DNA from: Pseudomonadota bacterium
GTDB lineage: Bacteria > Desulfobacterota > Desulfarculia > Desulfarculales > Desulfarculaceae
DNA: 64,000 bases
Assembly (NCBI GenBank): GCA_018896025.1
Contig: JAHIND010000031.1
Coordinates: forward strand, 1-64,000
Direction of reading: 5' to 3'
Part shown: piece after piece, positions 42,668 to 50,655 of the stretch
Numbering within the stretch: position 1 is the stretch's first letter
How the letters are laid out: every line of letters begins with the position of its first letter
The notes under the pieces: generated by a model
Seen by the model: the letters and a program-made list of their open reading frames with translations, nothing else
Databases searched by the model: none
Told to the model about the DNA's origin: nothing
Position numbers and translations under genes: made by a program

Positions 42668-43936
42668 CTAGGGCAGGGGCGAGAAGCTCTCCAGCAGCCG
42701 CCACAGGGCAGCGTCGGCCTGGGGGCAGCTCTGGGGCAGGCAGATGGAGCTGAACAAATAGACCCGCCCTCCCTGCTCCAGGAAGACCACCGTGGCCTGA
42801 CTGCCCTGGCCCTGGTAGACCCCCAGGCGGCCCTGGCGGCCGCCCACCCGCATCGGTGCGTCCTTCACCTTGCGGCGCAGGGGCTGGGCGGTGTTGGTCA
42901 GCAGAGTTTCATCCCATCGCCGGACAAAGCCCTCCAGATCCACCCCCTGGGCCAGGGGATTGGCGTTCACCTGGAGCATGAAGCCCTCTTCGGGGGGCAA
43001 CAACTGTAGCTGGCGCTTGGCGGAGTCCTCCTTGATGCGCCAGCCCGCCGGAGGGGTGAGGCGCAGGCCCAGGACGCGGCTTTGGTATGCCCCGGTAGCC
43101 GGGGCCTGGGGGGCCTCGGGCGCGTGCGGGCCCAGGTCGAACTCCACGGTGACCGTGGTCATGCCCTTTACGTCCAGGGTGCGTCCCTGGCGCAAGCCCC
43201 CCGCCGCAACCTCCACCAGGTGACGCCCCACCGGAACCTCGGGCAGGCTCAGGGGGGTGCGCCCCACGGCGCGGCCGTCCAAGTACACCTGTCCCGGCGG
43301 CCGGCACAACACCCTGAGCACGCCGTGGGTCTGGGCCCGCTCCAGGCGGCGGGCCTGCTCCAGGTAGCCCCGCGCCTGGCCGTGCTCGGGGAACACCGCC
43401 AGGTGGCGCTGTAAAAGCTCCGCCGCCTTGGCGTAGCGCCCTGCGTTGAACTCGTCCAAGGCCTGGGTGTAGTCCAGTTGGGCCTGACGGCGGCGCTCTA
43501 TTTCGGCCTGTTCGGCGGCCAGGACGGCCGGGGAGACGGCGGGCGCGGGCGGCTTTGGGGGAAGCTTAACCTTGGCCGGGGCCTGGGGCGGCGCGGGAAC
43601 GGGAGCCGTGGGCAAGGGGGGCAACGTAGCCGCGTCGCCTCCCGCCGTGTTCCCCCATAAACCGGGGTCCGGTTGGGTGACAGGCGCGGCGGGCGGTTTT
43701 TGAGGAAGCCGGGCCTCGGCCGGGGCCTGGGGCGGCGGGGCAACCGAAGGCGTGGGCAAGGGCGGCAAGGTAGCCGCGCCGCCTCCCGCCGTGTTCCCCC
43801 GTGAGCCGGGGTCCGGTTGGGTGACAGGCGCGGCGGGCGCGGGCGGTTTGGCCGCCGGGGCGTCCTCGAACACATCGGCCGCGGCGGGAACCACCGACAG
43901 CAGCAAAAGAATCAGACAGGCTAAGCGGCGGGGCAT
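42668..43936 (-). CDS. Exported proline-rich PEGA-domain protein
   Basis: The ATG at 43936 has GGGAGG 5 bp upstream; 422 residues with a signal peptide ending VVPAAADVFE. Residues about 25-120 are a Pro/Ala-rich linker built from two 48-residue repeats (APVTQPDPG.GNTAGG.AATLPPLP). A helical TPR-like segment (about 125-190) and a PEGA domain (about 195-260: GQVYLDGRAVGRTPLSLPEVPVGRH) follow. The final 150 residues are a beta-rich region of unknown type (LGLRLTPPAGWRIKED). PEGA domains occur in surface-layer or envelope proteins. It is convergent with the large exported protein, 13 bp apart. Confidence 0.75.
   Translation of the reverse strand: MPRRLACLILLLLSVVPAAADVFEDAPAAKPPAPAAPVTQPDPGSRGNTAGGGAATLPPLPTPSVAPPPQAPAEARLPQKPPAAPVTQPDPGLWGNTAGGDAATLPPLPTAPVPAPPQAPAKVKLPPKPPAPAVSPAVLAAEQAEIERRRQAQLDYTQALDEFNAGRYAKAAELLQRHLAVFPEHGQARGYLEQARRLERAQTHGVLRVLCRPPGQVYLDGRAVGRTPLSLPEVPVGRHLVEVAAGGLRQGRTLDVKGMTTVTVEFDLGPHAPEAPQAPATGAYQSRVLGLRLTPPAGWRIKEDSAKRQLQLLPPEEGFMLQVNANPLAQGVDLEGFVRRWDETLLTNTAQPLRRKVKDAPMRVGGRQGRLGVYQGQGSQATVVFLEQGGRVYLFSSICLPQSCPQADAALWRLLESFSPLP
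43610..43840. repeat. 144-bp in-frame tandem repeat inside the PEGA-protein gene
   Basis: Units start near 43610 and 43754; the second is partial. The segments at 43641-43695 and 43785-43839 are nearly identical. The period is 48 codons, so the Pro-rich linker can expand or shrink without frameshift. Confidence 0.75.
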
Positions 43937-44002
43937 GACCACCTCCCGGACAAATCATGACACAGGGGCCGTCCCGGCGGCAAACCCTTCACATTGTAAA
44001 TC

Positions 44003-44081
44003 TTGACATGCGGCGCGCTTTTACGTAACGATGTTTCCTCCGTGGGCCCCGCTATGCGCTCCCGGAGAACCTAACGTAAAA
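44003..44081 (+). promoter_or_regulatory. Promoter and candidate operator upstream of the tetR gene
   Basis: TTGACA (44003-44008), 17 bp, TAACGA (44026-44031) forms a sigma-70 promoter. The -10 region overlaps TTTTACGTAA (44019-44028); a near-inverted copy, TAACGTAAAA, lies at 44072-44081. The two half-sites suit autorepression by the TetR protein. Confidence 0.5.
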
Positions 44082-44203
44082 TAATGCCGATATTTTAGCA
44101 TCTTGGCAGAATCACCCCGGCGTAATGGTGTTCCAGGCAACTCTGGACCCCGGCGCGGCAGGCGCACCGCCGCAGCCGTAAAAGCCAAGGAGCGAGGTTT
44201 TTC

Positions 44204-44854
44204 ATGTCCGCTTTTGCCGCGGTCAAGACCGCCCATCGCCGCCCCCAGGATATTTTCGAGCCCAATTTGCACCACCGCCTGCAAGCGGCGGTGTTGGAGG
44301 TGTTCTCCAACGCGGACTTCCACCGGGCCAGCGTACGCACCCTGGCCAAGACCGCCGGGGTGAGCTTCAGCACCATCTACAAAAACTACCGCAGCAAGGA
44401 AGAACTCCTGTTCGCCTTTGTGGACCAATGGATGGAAGGGCTCACCGAGCGCATCGTGGACCACCTGCAGGGCATCGAGGACCTCAAGGAAAAGCTGCGC
44501 AAGGTCTTCTGGCTGCAACTGGACTATTACGAGCGCAACCCCGGCCTGGGCCGCATCATCTTCATGACCGTGCCTCTCATCACCTGGATGAACGACCACA
44601 CCTTCGCCCAGAAAAAAATGATCGTCCTGTACCTGGAGGCTCTGCGCCAGGGCCAGGAGCACGGCATCCTCAACTCCCAGGTGCGGCCCCAGGTACTGTT
44701 GGACTTCATGCACGGCCTGGTGCAGCGCAGCTTTTTCATGTGGGTGTACCGGGGCCAGCAGGACAGCCTGGCCGGGCAGTCCACCCAGTTGTTCGAGATG
44801 GTCTGGCGGGCCATCAGCGAGCCGGGGCGGCGCAGCGAACCGGCCGCTTCCTGA
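44204..44854 (+). CDS. TetR/AcrR family transcriptional regulator
   Basis: This 216-residue regulator has an N-terminal helix-turn-helix: AVLEVFSNADFHRASVRTLAKTAGVSFSTIYKNYRSKEELLFAFVDQW, of which the recognition helix is GVSFSTIYKNYRSK. The all-helical ligand-binding domain (about 75-205) has no recognisable specificity. It begins with ATG after CAAGGAGCGAGG. A promoter with inverted half-sites lies 165 bp upstream. No enzyme or pump gene follows; the neighbours are signalling genes and the Tad locus, so its target may be this region or elsewhere. Confidence 0.9.
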   Translation: MSAFAAVKTAHRRPQDIFEPNLHHRLQAAVLEVFSNADFHRASVRTLAKTAGVSFSTIYKNYRSKEELLFAFVDQWMEGLTERIVDHLQGIEDLKEKLRKVFWLQLDYYERNPGLGRIIFMTVPLITWMNDHTFAQKKMIVLYLEALRQGQEHGILNSQVRPQVLLDFMHGLVQRSFFMWVYRGQQDSLAGQSTQLFEMVWRAISEPGRRSEPAAS

Positions 44855-44871
44855 CCGGGCCGCGGCCCTGA

Positions 44872-44900
44872 TTGGCCAAACCTGGGCGCTTTGGTATATG
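44872..44900 (+). promoter_or_regulatory. Candidate promoter of the signalling operon
   Basis: TTGGCC (44872-44877) and TATATG (44895-44900) are 17 bp apart, about 150 bp before the histidine kinase start. Confidence 0.4.
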
Positions 44901-45049
44901 TTGGGCTTGACGATCCTGACGCTCAGGCCGGTGACCCGGAGCCTGGAGACGACCTGCATCCCGGCTTTTGAGCCCCTCAATCGACCGCGCCGCCATGCAC
45001 GGACCGGCAGCGTGGCGCCTAGTCAATCAACAACCCAAGGAGACGTGCT

Positions 45050-46096
45050 TTGAGCCTGCCCGACTATCATACACGTTTTCTCTTAGCTACCTCGGTAAGC
45101 CAGGATGCGGTGGTGGTCATTACGGAGGGGACGCTAAGCTACGTCAATCCCGCGGGGGAAAGCCTTTTATCCCGCGACCTTGACGAGATTCGCGAAGCGG
45201 AGCCCGGCCAATTCCTGGACCCGCCGCCCCCCCGGCTGGGCCAGGGCGACGAGGCTGCCTTCATCAGCCGGGTGCGGACCGCCCAGGGCCCCGGAGCCCT
45301 GGTGCAGGGCCTGGCCTTCGGCCTGGAGGACGACACCCAGATGTGGGTGTTCAGGGAAAACATCTCCCTGGCGGAGCTGGGCTCACTGGCGGCCGGGCTG
45401 TTGCACAACCTGGCCGGCCCCCTCAGCGTCATCCGCTCCTCGGCCGAGATGACCAACACCAAGCTCAAGGAGTTGCTGCGCCAAGACGGCTCCCTGGCCG
45501 CAAGCCTGGGGCAGTGGACCACCTCCCTGAGCCGCAGCGGCGAGAGGATCATCAACCAGGTCGACCAGATCACCGCCACCACCCGCGACCTCATGGCCAA
45601 GATGAACGGCGACACCCGCCAGCACAAGCAGCCTCTTAACCTCAACGAGATACTGCGGGCGGAAATCTCCTTTCTCAACAACGACCTGGAGATCAAGCAC
45701 GGGGTGGAGGTGTCCTGGGAGCTGGCCCCGGACCTGCCGGGCTTCAAGGGCATCTACTCCGACTTTTCCCAGGCCTTGCGCAACATCATCCTCAACGCGG
45801 TGGAGGCCTCCCAGGGGCAAAAAGAGCGCAAGCTGGGCCTGGGCACCCGCTCCAACCAGGGCTGGGTGGAGGTCTCGGTCAGCGACAACGGCGGCGGCAT
45901 CGCCCCGGACGTGAGGGCCCACATCTTCGAGCCCTTTTTCAGCCACGGAAAGCCGGACGCCAAGGCGACGGGGTTGGGCCTGCACTCGGTGCGCCAGCTC
46001 TTGAGCCCCTATGGGGCCCGCTACCACCTGGACAGCCGTCCGGGCAACACCGTGTTCACCGTCAAGCTTCCCCTGCAGGTGCAAGACCAGCCATGA
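45050..46096 (+). CDS. Soluble sensor histidine kinase
   Basis: The TTG at 45050 has AAGGAG 6 bp upstream and gives 348 residues with no membrane segment. Residues 1-105 form a small PAS-like sensor (VVVITEGTLSYVNPAGESLL). The H-box has His119 in GLLHNLAGPLSVIRSSAEM, and the ATPase domain (about 220-348) shows NIILNAVEASQ, DNGGGIAP, FEPFFSHG and TGLGLHSV. It is a complete cytoplasmic kinase of the NtrB type. Its stop overlaps the next start as ATGA, and four genes follow in tight succession, ending in an NtrC-type activator that is its likely partner. Confidence 0.88.
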   Translation: MSLPDYHTRFLLATSVSQDAVVVITEGTLSYVNPAGESLLSRDLDEIREAEPGQFLDPPPPRLGQGDEAAFISRVRTAQGPGALVQGLAFGLEDDTQMWVFRENISLAELGSLAAGLLHNLAGPLSVIRSSAEMTNTKLKELLRQDGSLAASLGQWTTSLSRSGERIINQVDQITATTRDLMAKMNGDTRQHKQPLNLNEILRAEISFLNNDLEIKHGVEVSWELAPDLPGFKGIYSDFSQALRNIILNAVEASQGQKERKLGLGTRSNQGWVEVSVSDNGGGIAPDVRAHIFEPFFSHGKPDAKATGLGLHSVRQLLSPYGARYHLDSRPGNTVFTVKLPLQVQDQP

Positions 46097-47418
46097 ACCG
46101 CCAGACCTTCAGAGACGGGTGGGCCTTTTTCCTGCTGGTCACCTTGCTGGCGGCCATGGTCCTGGCCGGCAGCTATCTGTGGCTGCGCGTGGATCTCAAG
46201 AGCGAGGCCCTGAACGAGCACCGCCGCCAGGTGGACAACCAGCTCAACCTGTGGCAGGAGCAGCTCTACGACGCCAAGTGGGACTCGGTGGCCGACACCA
46301 GCGACGACGTGCGCCACCTGAGCTCCTACGACGAGGCCCGGCTCATGGCCGACACCCTGGTCTGGTACGTGTACCCCGACGGCCACGCCATCATCGAAGG
46401 CACGGCGGTGATCGGCCTGGACGGGCGGGCGCGGCCCAGCAAGCAGGCGGCGGTGATCAACGACGCCGGGGAGCCCCTGGCCCCCGCGCTCCTGGCGCGC
46501 CTCAAGAAAGAAAAGCCCTGGCTGGACGACCCCTGGCTGGACAGCTACCAGTTCGTGATCAAGGCCTTCCAGGACGACCCGGAGAGGCAGGCCTTCGTCT
46601 CGCCGTTCATCCAGGCCCCCGGCAGGCTGGTGTTCGTCATCGCCGCCCCCTGGCGCGACGAGGCGGGCGCGCTCAAGGGCGCGGTGATCCAGCAGCAGGC
46701 CATTGGTCAGCTTTTCGCCGACGTCATCAAACCGGGAACCCACGGGGTCAGCCTCTGGCTCATGGACTCCAAGGGGACCCTGGGGGTGGCCACCGACCAG
46801 ATTGCCCGGGAAAGCGCCAACATCTTTTTGGCCTCCGGGGCCCTGTCCCAGGCCATGGCCAAGGGGCTGAAGGCGGCCCAGGAGGGCAAGTTCGGGGCCG
46901 GAGGCAGCCTGGTGCAGGGGCTGGGCCTGGAAACGGCCCACCTGTATTGGCGCACCATGGAGGACAGCTTCATCGTGGCGGTGGTGGAAAACACCGCCGG
47001 GCTGGGGGCCCAGGGCCAGCGCACCTTGAACCGCTTCGGGGCCATCGCCCTGATCAGCCTGGTGCTGTTGGCCGCGGCGGGCGGCGCCTACACCCTGCTC
47101 TATCTGCGCCGGGAAAACCGCATGTTGGAAAAAGCCGCCCTCAGGCGCTACACCGGCACGGTGAGCCACCGGGTGCGCAACAGCCTTTCGGTGATCCGGG
47201 GGGTCAACGAGATGTTCCAGCACAAGATGCCCGCGGACCAAGGCCCCCTGTCCTCGGGCTTGGTCAACGCCGAAACGGCCATCGAGGACATAGAGGACAC
47301 GGTAAAGGAGCTGGAACGCTTGAGCCAAGGCCAGGTGGATTTGGTATATGATGGACAGGTGGGCAAGGCGAGCATGTACCGCCTGCATCCCGATAAAAAG
47401 CAAGGGGGGCAGGGTTGA
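46093..47418 (+). CDS. Membrane sensor with Cache-like domain and H-box but no kinase ATPase domain
   Basis: A 441-residue protein with membrane helices at about 12-34 and 320-342. Between them is a roughly 285-residue extracytoplasmic region resembling a double Cache domain (WLDSYQFVIKAF, VFVIAAPWRDEAGALKGAVI). The cytoplasmic part has an H-box-like helix with His359 (VSHRVRNSLSVIRGVNEMF) similar to that of the preceding kinase. Only 82 residues follow, with none of the N, G1 or G2 ATP-binding motifs. No ATPase remnant appears in other frames, so this is not a frameshifted kinase. It probably pairs with, or is phosphorylated by, the adjacent soluble kinase. Confidence 0.78.
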   Translation: MNRQTFRDGWAFFLLVTLLAAMVLAGSYLWLRVDLKSEALNEHRRQVDNQLNLWQEQLYDAKWDSVADTSDDVRHLSSYDEARLMADTLVWYVYPDGHAIIEGTAVIGLDGRARPSKQAAVINDAGEPLAPALLARLKKEKPWLDDPWLDSYQFVIKAFQDDPERQAFVSPFIQAPGRLVFVIAAPWRDEAGALKGAVIQQQAIGQLFADVIKPGTHGVSLWLMDSKGTLGVATDQIARESANIFLASGALSQAMAKGLKAAQEGKFGAGGSLVQGLGLETAHLYWRTMEDSFIVAVVENTAGLGAQGQRTLNRFGAIALISLVLLAAAGGAYTLLYLRRENRMLEKAALRRYTGTVSHRVRNSLSVIRGVNEMFQHKMPADQGPLSSGLVNAETAIEDIEDTVKELERLSQGQVDLVYDGQVGKASMYRLHPDKKQGGQG

Positions 47419-47792
47419 GTCTCATATTGATAGTGGACGACGAACCGGGAGTCCTGCAGACATTCGGGGACTGGCTGGAATCCGACGGATACGAGGTGGC
47501 CTCGGCGGGCAGCGCCGAAGAGGCCATGGCCTGGTTCCGTCAGACCAACCGTTTTCCCGACGCGGCGCTGTTGGACATCAAGCTCCCGGGGGCCAACGGC
47601 TTCGAACTGGCCGATTGGCTGTCCAAGGACTTCGACTTCAACGACGTGATTTTTCTCACCGCCTTTTTCTGGGAAGAGGAGACCCGTCAGGAACTGGTGG
47701 CCCGGCGGCGGCCCTATTTTGAAAAGCCCCTCAAGTTCACCCACGAGGTGCTTCCTTTCCTCAGGCGCTACATAAGCGAAAACCAGGGATAA
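47415..47792 (+). CDS. Single-domain response regulator (receiver only)
   Basis: The TTG at 47415 overlaps the previous stop as TTGA, with a G-rich site upstream. The 125-residue protein is a receiver domain: acidic pair in LILIVDDEPG, phospho-acceptor D54 (LLDIKLPGANG), Thr in FLTAFFW and Lys in FEKPL. There is no output domain. It could carry phosphate in a relay or act as a phosphate sink between the kinase and the NtrC-type regulator encoded next. Confidence 0.85.
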   Translation: MSLILIVDDEPGVLQTFGDWLESDGYEVASAGSAEEAMAWFRQTNRFPDAALLDIKLPGANGFELADWLSKDFDFNDVIFLTAFFWEEETRQELVARRRPYFEKPLKFTHEVLPFLRRYISENQG

Positions 47793-47796
47793 GGCT

Positions 47797-49176
47797 TTGC
47801 GGACCAGGCATCAAATATTGCTGGTGGACGACGACCACGACACCCGCCAAATAGTGGCCGAGGCCCTGTCCATGGACAACCACGCGGTTACCGAGGCGGG
47901 GCGCGGCGACGAGGCCATCGCCCTGCTGGAGAAACGCGGCTTCAACCTGGTCATCACCGACCTGCGCATGCCCGGAGCCAGCGGCGAGGAGCTTCTGGCC
48001 TACGTGGAGGAGCATTTGCCCGGCACCCCGGTGATAATCATCACCGGCTACGGCACGGTGGACGTGGCCGTGGTGGCCATGCAGAGCGGGGCCTTCGACT
48101 TTCAGCAAAAGCCCCTGAACCTGGAGCACCTGCGCCTCACCGTGCGCCGGGCGCTCAACAAGGCCCAGCTCAACTACGCGGTGGACTACCTGCGCCACGA
48201 GCAGCCCTACATCTACCACTTGCAGTCCCTGGTGGCCCAGAGCCCGGCCATGCGCCAGGTGCTGGACAAGGTGGCCAGGGTGGCCGAGGCCGACGTCACG
48301 GTGCTGCTCACCGGCCAGACCGGCACCGGCAAGAGCCTGTTGGCCGGGGCCATCCACGCCAACAGCCCCCGCAAGGAGGCCAACCTGGTCACTGTGAACT
48401 GCGCGGCGCTCACCGAAACCCTTTTGGAAAGCGAGCTGTTCGGCCACGAAAAAGGAGCCTTCACCGGGGCCCACAAGGCCAGAGCGGGCCGCATCCAGCA
48501 GGCCCACGGCGGCACTCTGTTCCTGGACGAGGTGGGGGACATGAGCCCGGCCACCCAGGCCAAGACCCTCCGGGCCATTGAGGACAAGGAAGTGCAGCCC
48601 ATCGGCGGCTCGCGCTCCATCAAAGTGGACGTGCGCATCATCGCCGCCACCAACCTGGACCTGGAGAAGGCGGTGGCCGAGGGCGCCTTCCGGGAAGACC
48701 TTTTCTACCGCCTTTCCGTGGCCCCCATCCATATTCCGCCCCTAAGGCGGCGCGAGCAGGACATCCTGCCACTGGCCGAGATGTTCCGGAAAAAGTTCTG
48801 CCAGGAGACCCGCTGCCTGGAACGCGGCTTCTCCCCCGAGGCGGCCGAGGCCATCCAGGCCTATCACTGGCCGGGCAACATCCGCGAGTTGCGCAACTCG
48901 GTGGAGCGGGCGGTGCTGTTCGCCGCGGGCCAGGACATCCGGCCCTCGGACCTGGGCCTGAGCCAGCAAGTGCCGGAAAACGGCGACAACGGCAGCCTGC
49001 CCACCCTGGATCTGGCCGAGTTGGAGCGCCTGGCCATCGAGGACGCCCTGCGCAAATGCGACTGGGTGCAGAGCCGAGCCGCCCAGATGCTGGGAATCTC
49101 GCCCCGGGCTCTGTCTTACAAGCTGGACAAGCTGGGCATCAGCCACCCGGGCCTGGAAGCCCGCCGCCGCCGCTGA
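47797..49176 (+). CDS. NtrC-family sigma-54-dependent response regulator
   Basis: 459 residues from a TTG at 47797; no ATG lies close by. A receiver domain (about 5-120, phospho-acceptor D55 in VITDLRMPGASG) is followed by an AAA+ domain (about 145-370) with Walker A TGQTGTGKS, GAFTGA (FGHEKGAFTGAHKAR), Walker B TLFLDEVGDM and WPGNIRELRNSVERAV. A Fis-type helix-turn-helix ends the protein (QSRAAQMLGISPRALSYKL). It activates sigma-54 promoters. The Tad pilus operon starts 280 bp downstream behind a sigma-54-like element with palindromes, its most likely target. Confidence 0.92.
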   Translation: MRTRHQILLVDDDHDTRQIVAEALSMDNHAVTEAGRGDEAIALLEKRGFNLVITDLRMPGASGEELLAYVEEHLPGTPVIIITGYGTVDVAVVAMQSGAFDFQQKPLNLEHLRLTVRRALNKAQLNYAVDYLRHEQPYIYHLQSLVAQSPAMRQVLDKVARVAEADVTVLLTGQTGTGKSLLAGAIHANSPRKEANLVTVNCAALTETLLESELFGHEKGAFTGAHKARAGRIQQAHGGTLFLDEVGDMSPATQAKTLRAIEDKEVQPIGGSRSIKVDVRIIAATNLDLEKAVAEGAFREDLFYRLSVAPIHIPPLRRREQDILPLAEMFRKKFCQETRCLERGFSPEAAEAIQAYHWPGNIRELRNSVERAVLFAAGQDIRPSDLGLSQQVPENGDNGSLPTLDLAELERLAIEDALRKCDWVQSRAAQMLGISPRALSYKLDKLGISHPGLEARRRR

Positions 49177-49192
49177 TCCGCCCTTTATTACC

Positions 49193-49215
49193 ATTACGTA
49201 ATTACGATATCGTAA
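49193..49215 (+). promoter_or_regulatory. Candidate enhancer sites upstream of flp
   Basis: Two adjoining palindromes sharing one base: ATTACGTAAT (49193-49202) and TTACGATATCGTAA (49202-49215, perfect 14 bp). They lie about 150 bp upstream of the -24 element, the normal distance for an NtrC-type activator. Confidence 0.65.
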
Positions 49216-49366
49216 CTCAGCCATTTTTGGGGATGCCCGCAGCCCCTATTTTCTTCACCCTCCCCCGCCTCGCCTGAATCGGCCTCATTTTTTATATATT
49301 TGATTTTAAAGATAATTTATTCACCAAGGCCCCCATGTTTCGGCTATTTTTTCCTTTTGGGGCCTC

Positions 49367-49383
49367 TTGGCACCATTCTTGTT
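49367..49383 (+). promoter_or_regulatory. Sigma-54-like promoter of the tad/flp operon
   Basis: TTGGCACCATTCTTGTT matches the -24 half perfectly; the -12 half reads TTGT rather than TTGC at the correct spacing. The expected start is near 49394, giving a leader of about 60 nt with AGGAGGAAG before flp. Confidence 0.7.
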
Positions 49384-49455
49384 TATATAACTTGCCAAAG
49401 CGAACAAGTTACCCGGTCCTGACGAACCCCTATTCCCCAAGACAGGAGGAAGAAA

Positions 49456-49638
49456 ATGAAGGCCTGGCAAGAAATCAAGAAGCTCGTCACTGACGACTCG
49501 GGCATCAGCGCTGTGGAATACGCCCTTTTGCTGGCCCTGATCGGGGCGGCCATCGCCACCGCGGCCTACACCCTGGGCACCACGGTGACCACCAAGATCG
49601 AAGCGGCGACCACCGCTCTGAACACCTCCGGCAGCTAG
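49456..49638 (+). CDS. flp: Flp family type IVb pilin
   Basis: The 60-residue prepilin has a short basic leader and the Flp cleavage motif: Gly before ISAVEYALLLALIG, with the conserved Glu and Tyr at positions 5 and 6 of the mature protein. A hydrophobic helix and a small polar tail follow. It is the major subunit of the Tad pilus, which mediates surface adhesion. AGGAGGAAG provides a strong ribosome binding site. It is the first gene of the tad locus, after a sigma-54-like promoter. Confidence 0.95.
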   Translation: MKAWQEIKKLVTDDSGISAVEYALLLALIGAAIATAAYTLGTTVTTKIEAATTALNTSGS

Positions 49639-49667
49639 GGCAGGCCGGTGGGGAAAAGGCCGAACTT

Positions 49668-50234
49668 ATGTTGGCGCGGGCGGAGAGCAGTGCAATATCC
49701 CAGTTGAGCGGACCCAGCTGGGGCCTGCTCCCCGCCTGCCTTTTTTTGCCCTGGTTGGCCCTCCATGTGGGGGCCGGCCAGGGCAATCTTCTGGTGATGG
49801 CCCTGTTCGGCCTGATCATGGCCAGCTACGACCTGGCCAGCCTGCGCATTCCCAATGCGCTCAACGCCCTGGCCGCCTGCTGCGGCCTGGTTTTGGCCCT
49901 CATGGCCGGGGGATGGTCCGCCCTGTCCCCGGCTCTGGGAGGCGGCCTGGTGGCCTTCGGGCTCATGGCCATTTTCTTTTTCCTGGGCGCGGTGGGCGCG
50001 GGCGACGTCAAGGCCCTGGCCGCCCTGGGAATCTTCGTGGGGCCCTGGGGCGCGGTGGACCTGTTTTTGTGCACCGTGCTCTGCGGCGGGGCCCTGGCCC
50101 TGCTTAGGGTACTGGTGGCCCGGGGCCCCGCTGGCCTCCGCCACGGCTGGGCCGCGGCCAAGGGCCTGGATCTGCCCTACGGCCTAGCCATATGCGCCGG
50201 AGCGCTCTGGCTGGCCCTGGTCAGAGGGGTGTAG
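49668..50234 (+). CDS. cpaA: Prepilin peptidase (CpaA/TadV type)
   Basis: A 188-residue A24-type aspartic membrane peptidase with five or so helices. Active-site Asp residues are in MASYDLASLRIPN (about residue 47) and GAGDVKALAALG (about residue 107), matching the two Asp of TadV/CpaA. There is no N-methylase domain, as expected. It cleaves the leader of Flp prepilin and the TadE/F pseudopilins. It is encoded 30 bp after flp. Confidence 0.92.
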   Translation: MLARAESSAISQLSGPSWGLLPACLFLPWLALHVGAGQGNLLVMALFGLIMASYDLASLRIPNALNALAACCGLVLALMAGGWSALSPALGGGLVAFGLMAIFFFLGAVGAGDVKALAALGIFVGPWGAVDLFLCTVLCGGALALLRVLVARGPAGLRHGWAAAKGLDLPYGLAICAGALWLALVRGV

Positions 50235-50236
50235 CG

Positions 50237-50647
50237 ATGAAGCTGTTCAGGCGATTACTTTCGGAACGCGCCTCGGTGGCCGTGGAATTCGCCCTGTTTC
50301 TGCCGGTGTTCTTGCTGCTGGTGTTCTCGGTGGTGGAACTGGGCTCGGCCTGGTACGCCAAGCAGATGCTGGTCAACGCCAGCCGCGACGGCGCCCGCAT
50401 GGCCAGCCTCTTGAATCCCGGCGACATCACCGACACCGACGTGGAAACCCATGTACAGACCCTGCTCACCCAGGCCGGTTTTCCCGGAAGCTTTACCGTG
50501 ACCTCCACCGGCGCCGAATACACCTCCGGCACCCTGGTCTCGGTGCAGGTGGACAGCACCTACGAACTGCCCATGCTGGGAGCCCTGATACCCGCGTCTC
50601 TCAGCGAAGTCAATTTGAGCGCCACTACGGTGATGCGCCATGAGTGA
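50237..50647 (+). CDS. tadE: TadE-like pseudopilin
   Basis: The ATG at 50237 has AGAGGGG just upstream and starts MKLFRRLLSERASVAVEFALF, giving 136 residues; a longer frame starting within cpaA is rejected. A TadE-type N-terminal hydrophobic helix follows a basic leader, with SVAVEFALFLPVFLLL. Mature TadE-like proteins are processed by the same prepilin peptidase and act as minor pilins or assembly factors. It sits between cpaA and cpaB. Confidence 0.85.
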   Translation: MKLFRRLLSERASVAVEFALFLPVFLLLVFSVVELGSAWYAKQMLVNASRDGARMASLLNPGDITDTDVETHVQTLLTQAGFPGSFTVTSTGAEYTSGTLVSVQVDSTYELPMLGALIPASLSEVNLSATTVMRHE

Positions 50648-50655
50648 GGTCTGCC

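Noticed and set aside
43610..43840. Repeat considered as a CRISPR array
   Set aside because: Units are long, in frame and translated as a Pro-rich linker; there are no short repeats with unique spacers and no cas genes.
46093..47418. Catalytic-domain-less sensor considered as a frameshifted or truncated kinase
   Set aside because: No ATPase motifs remain in any frame before the next gene, which begins by a 4-bp overlap, so the short form looks original.
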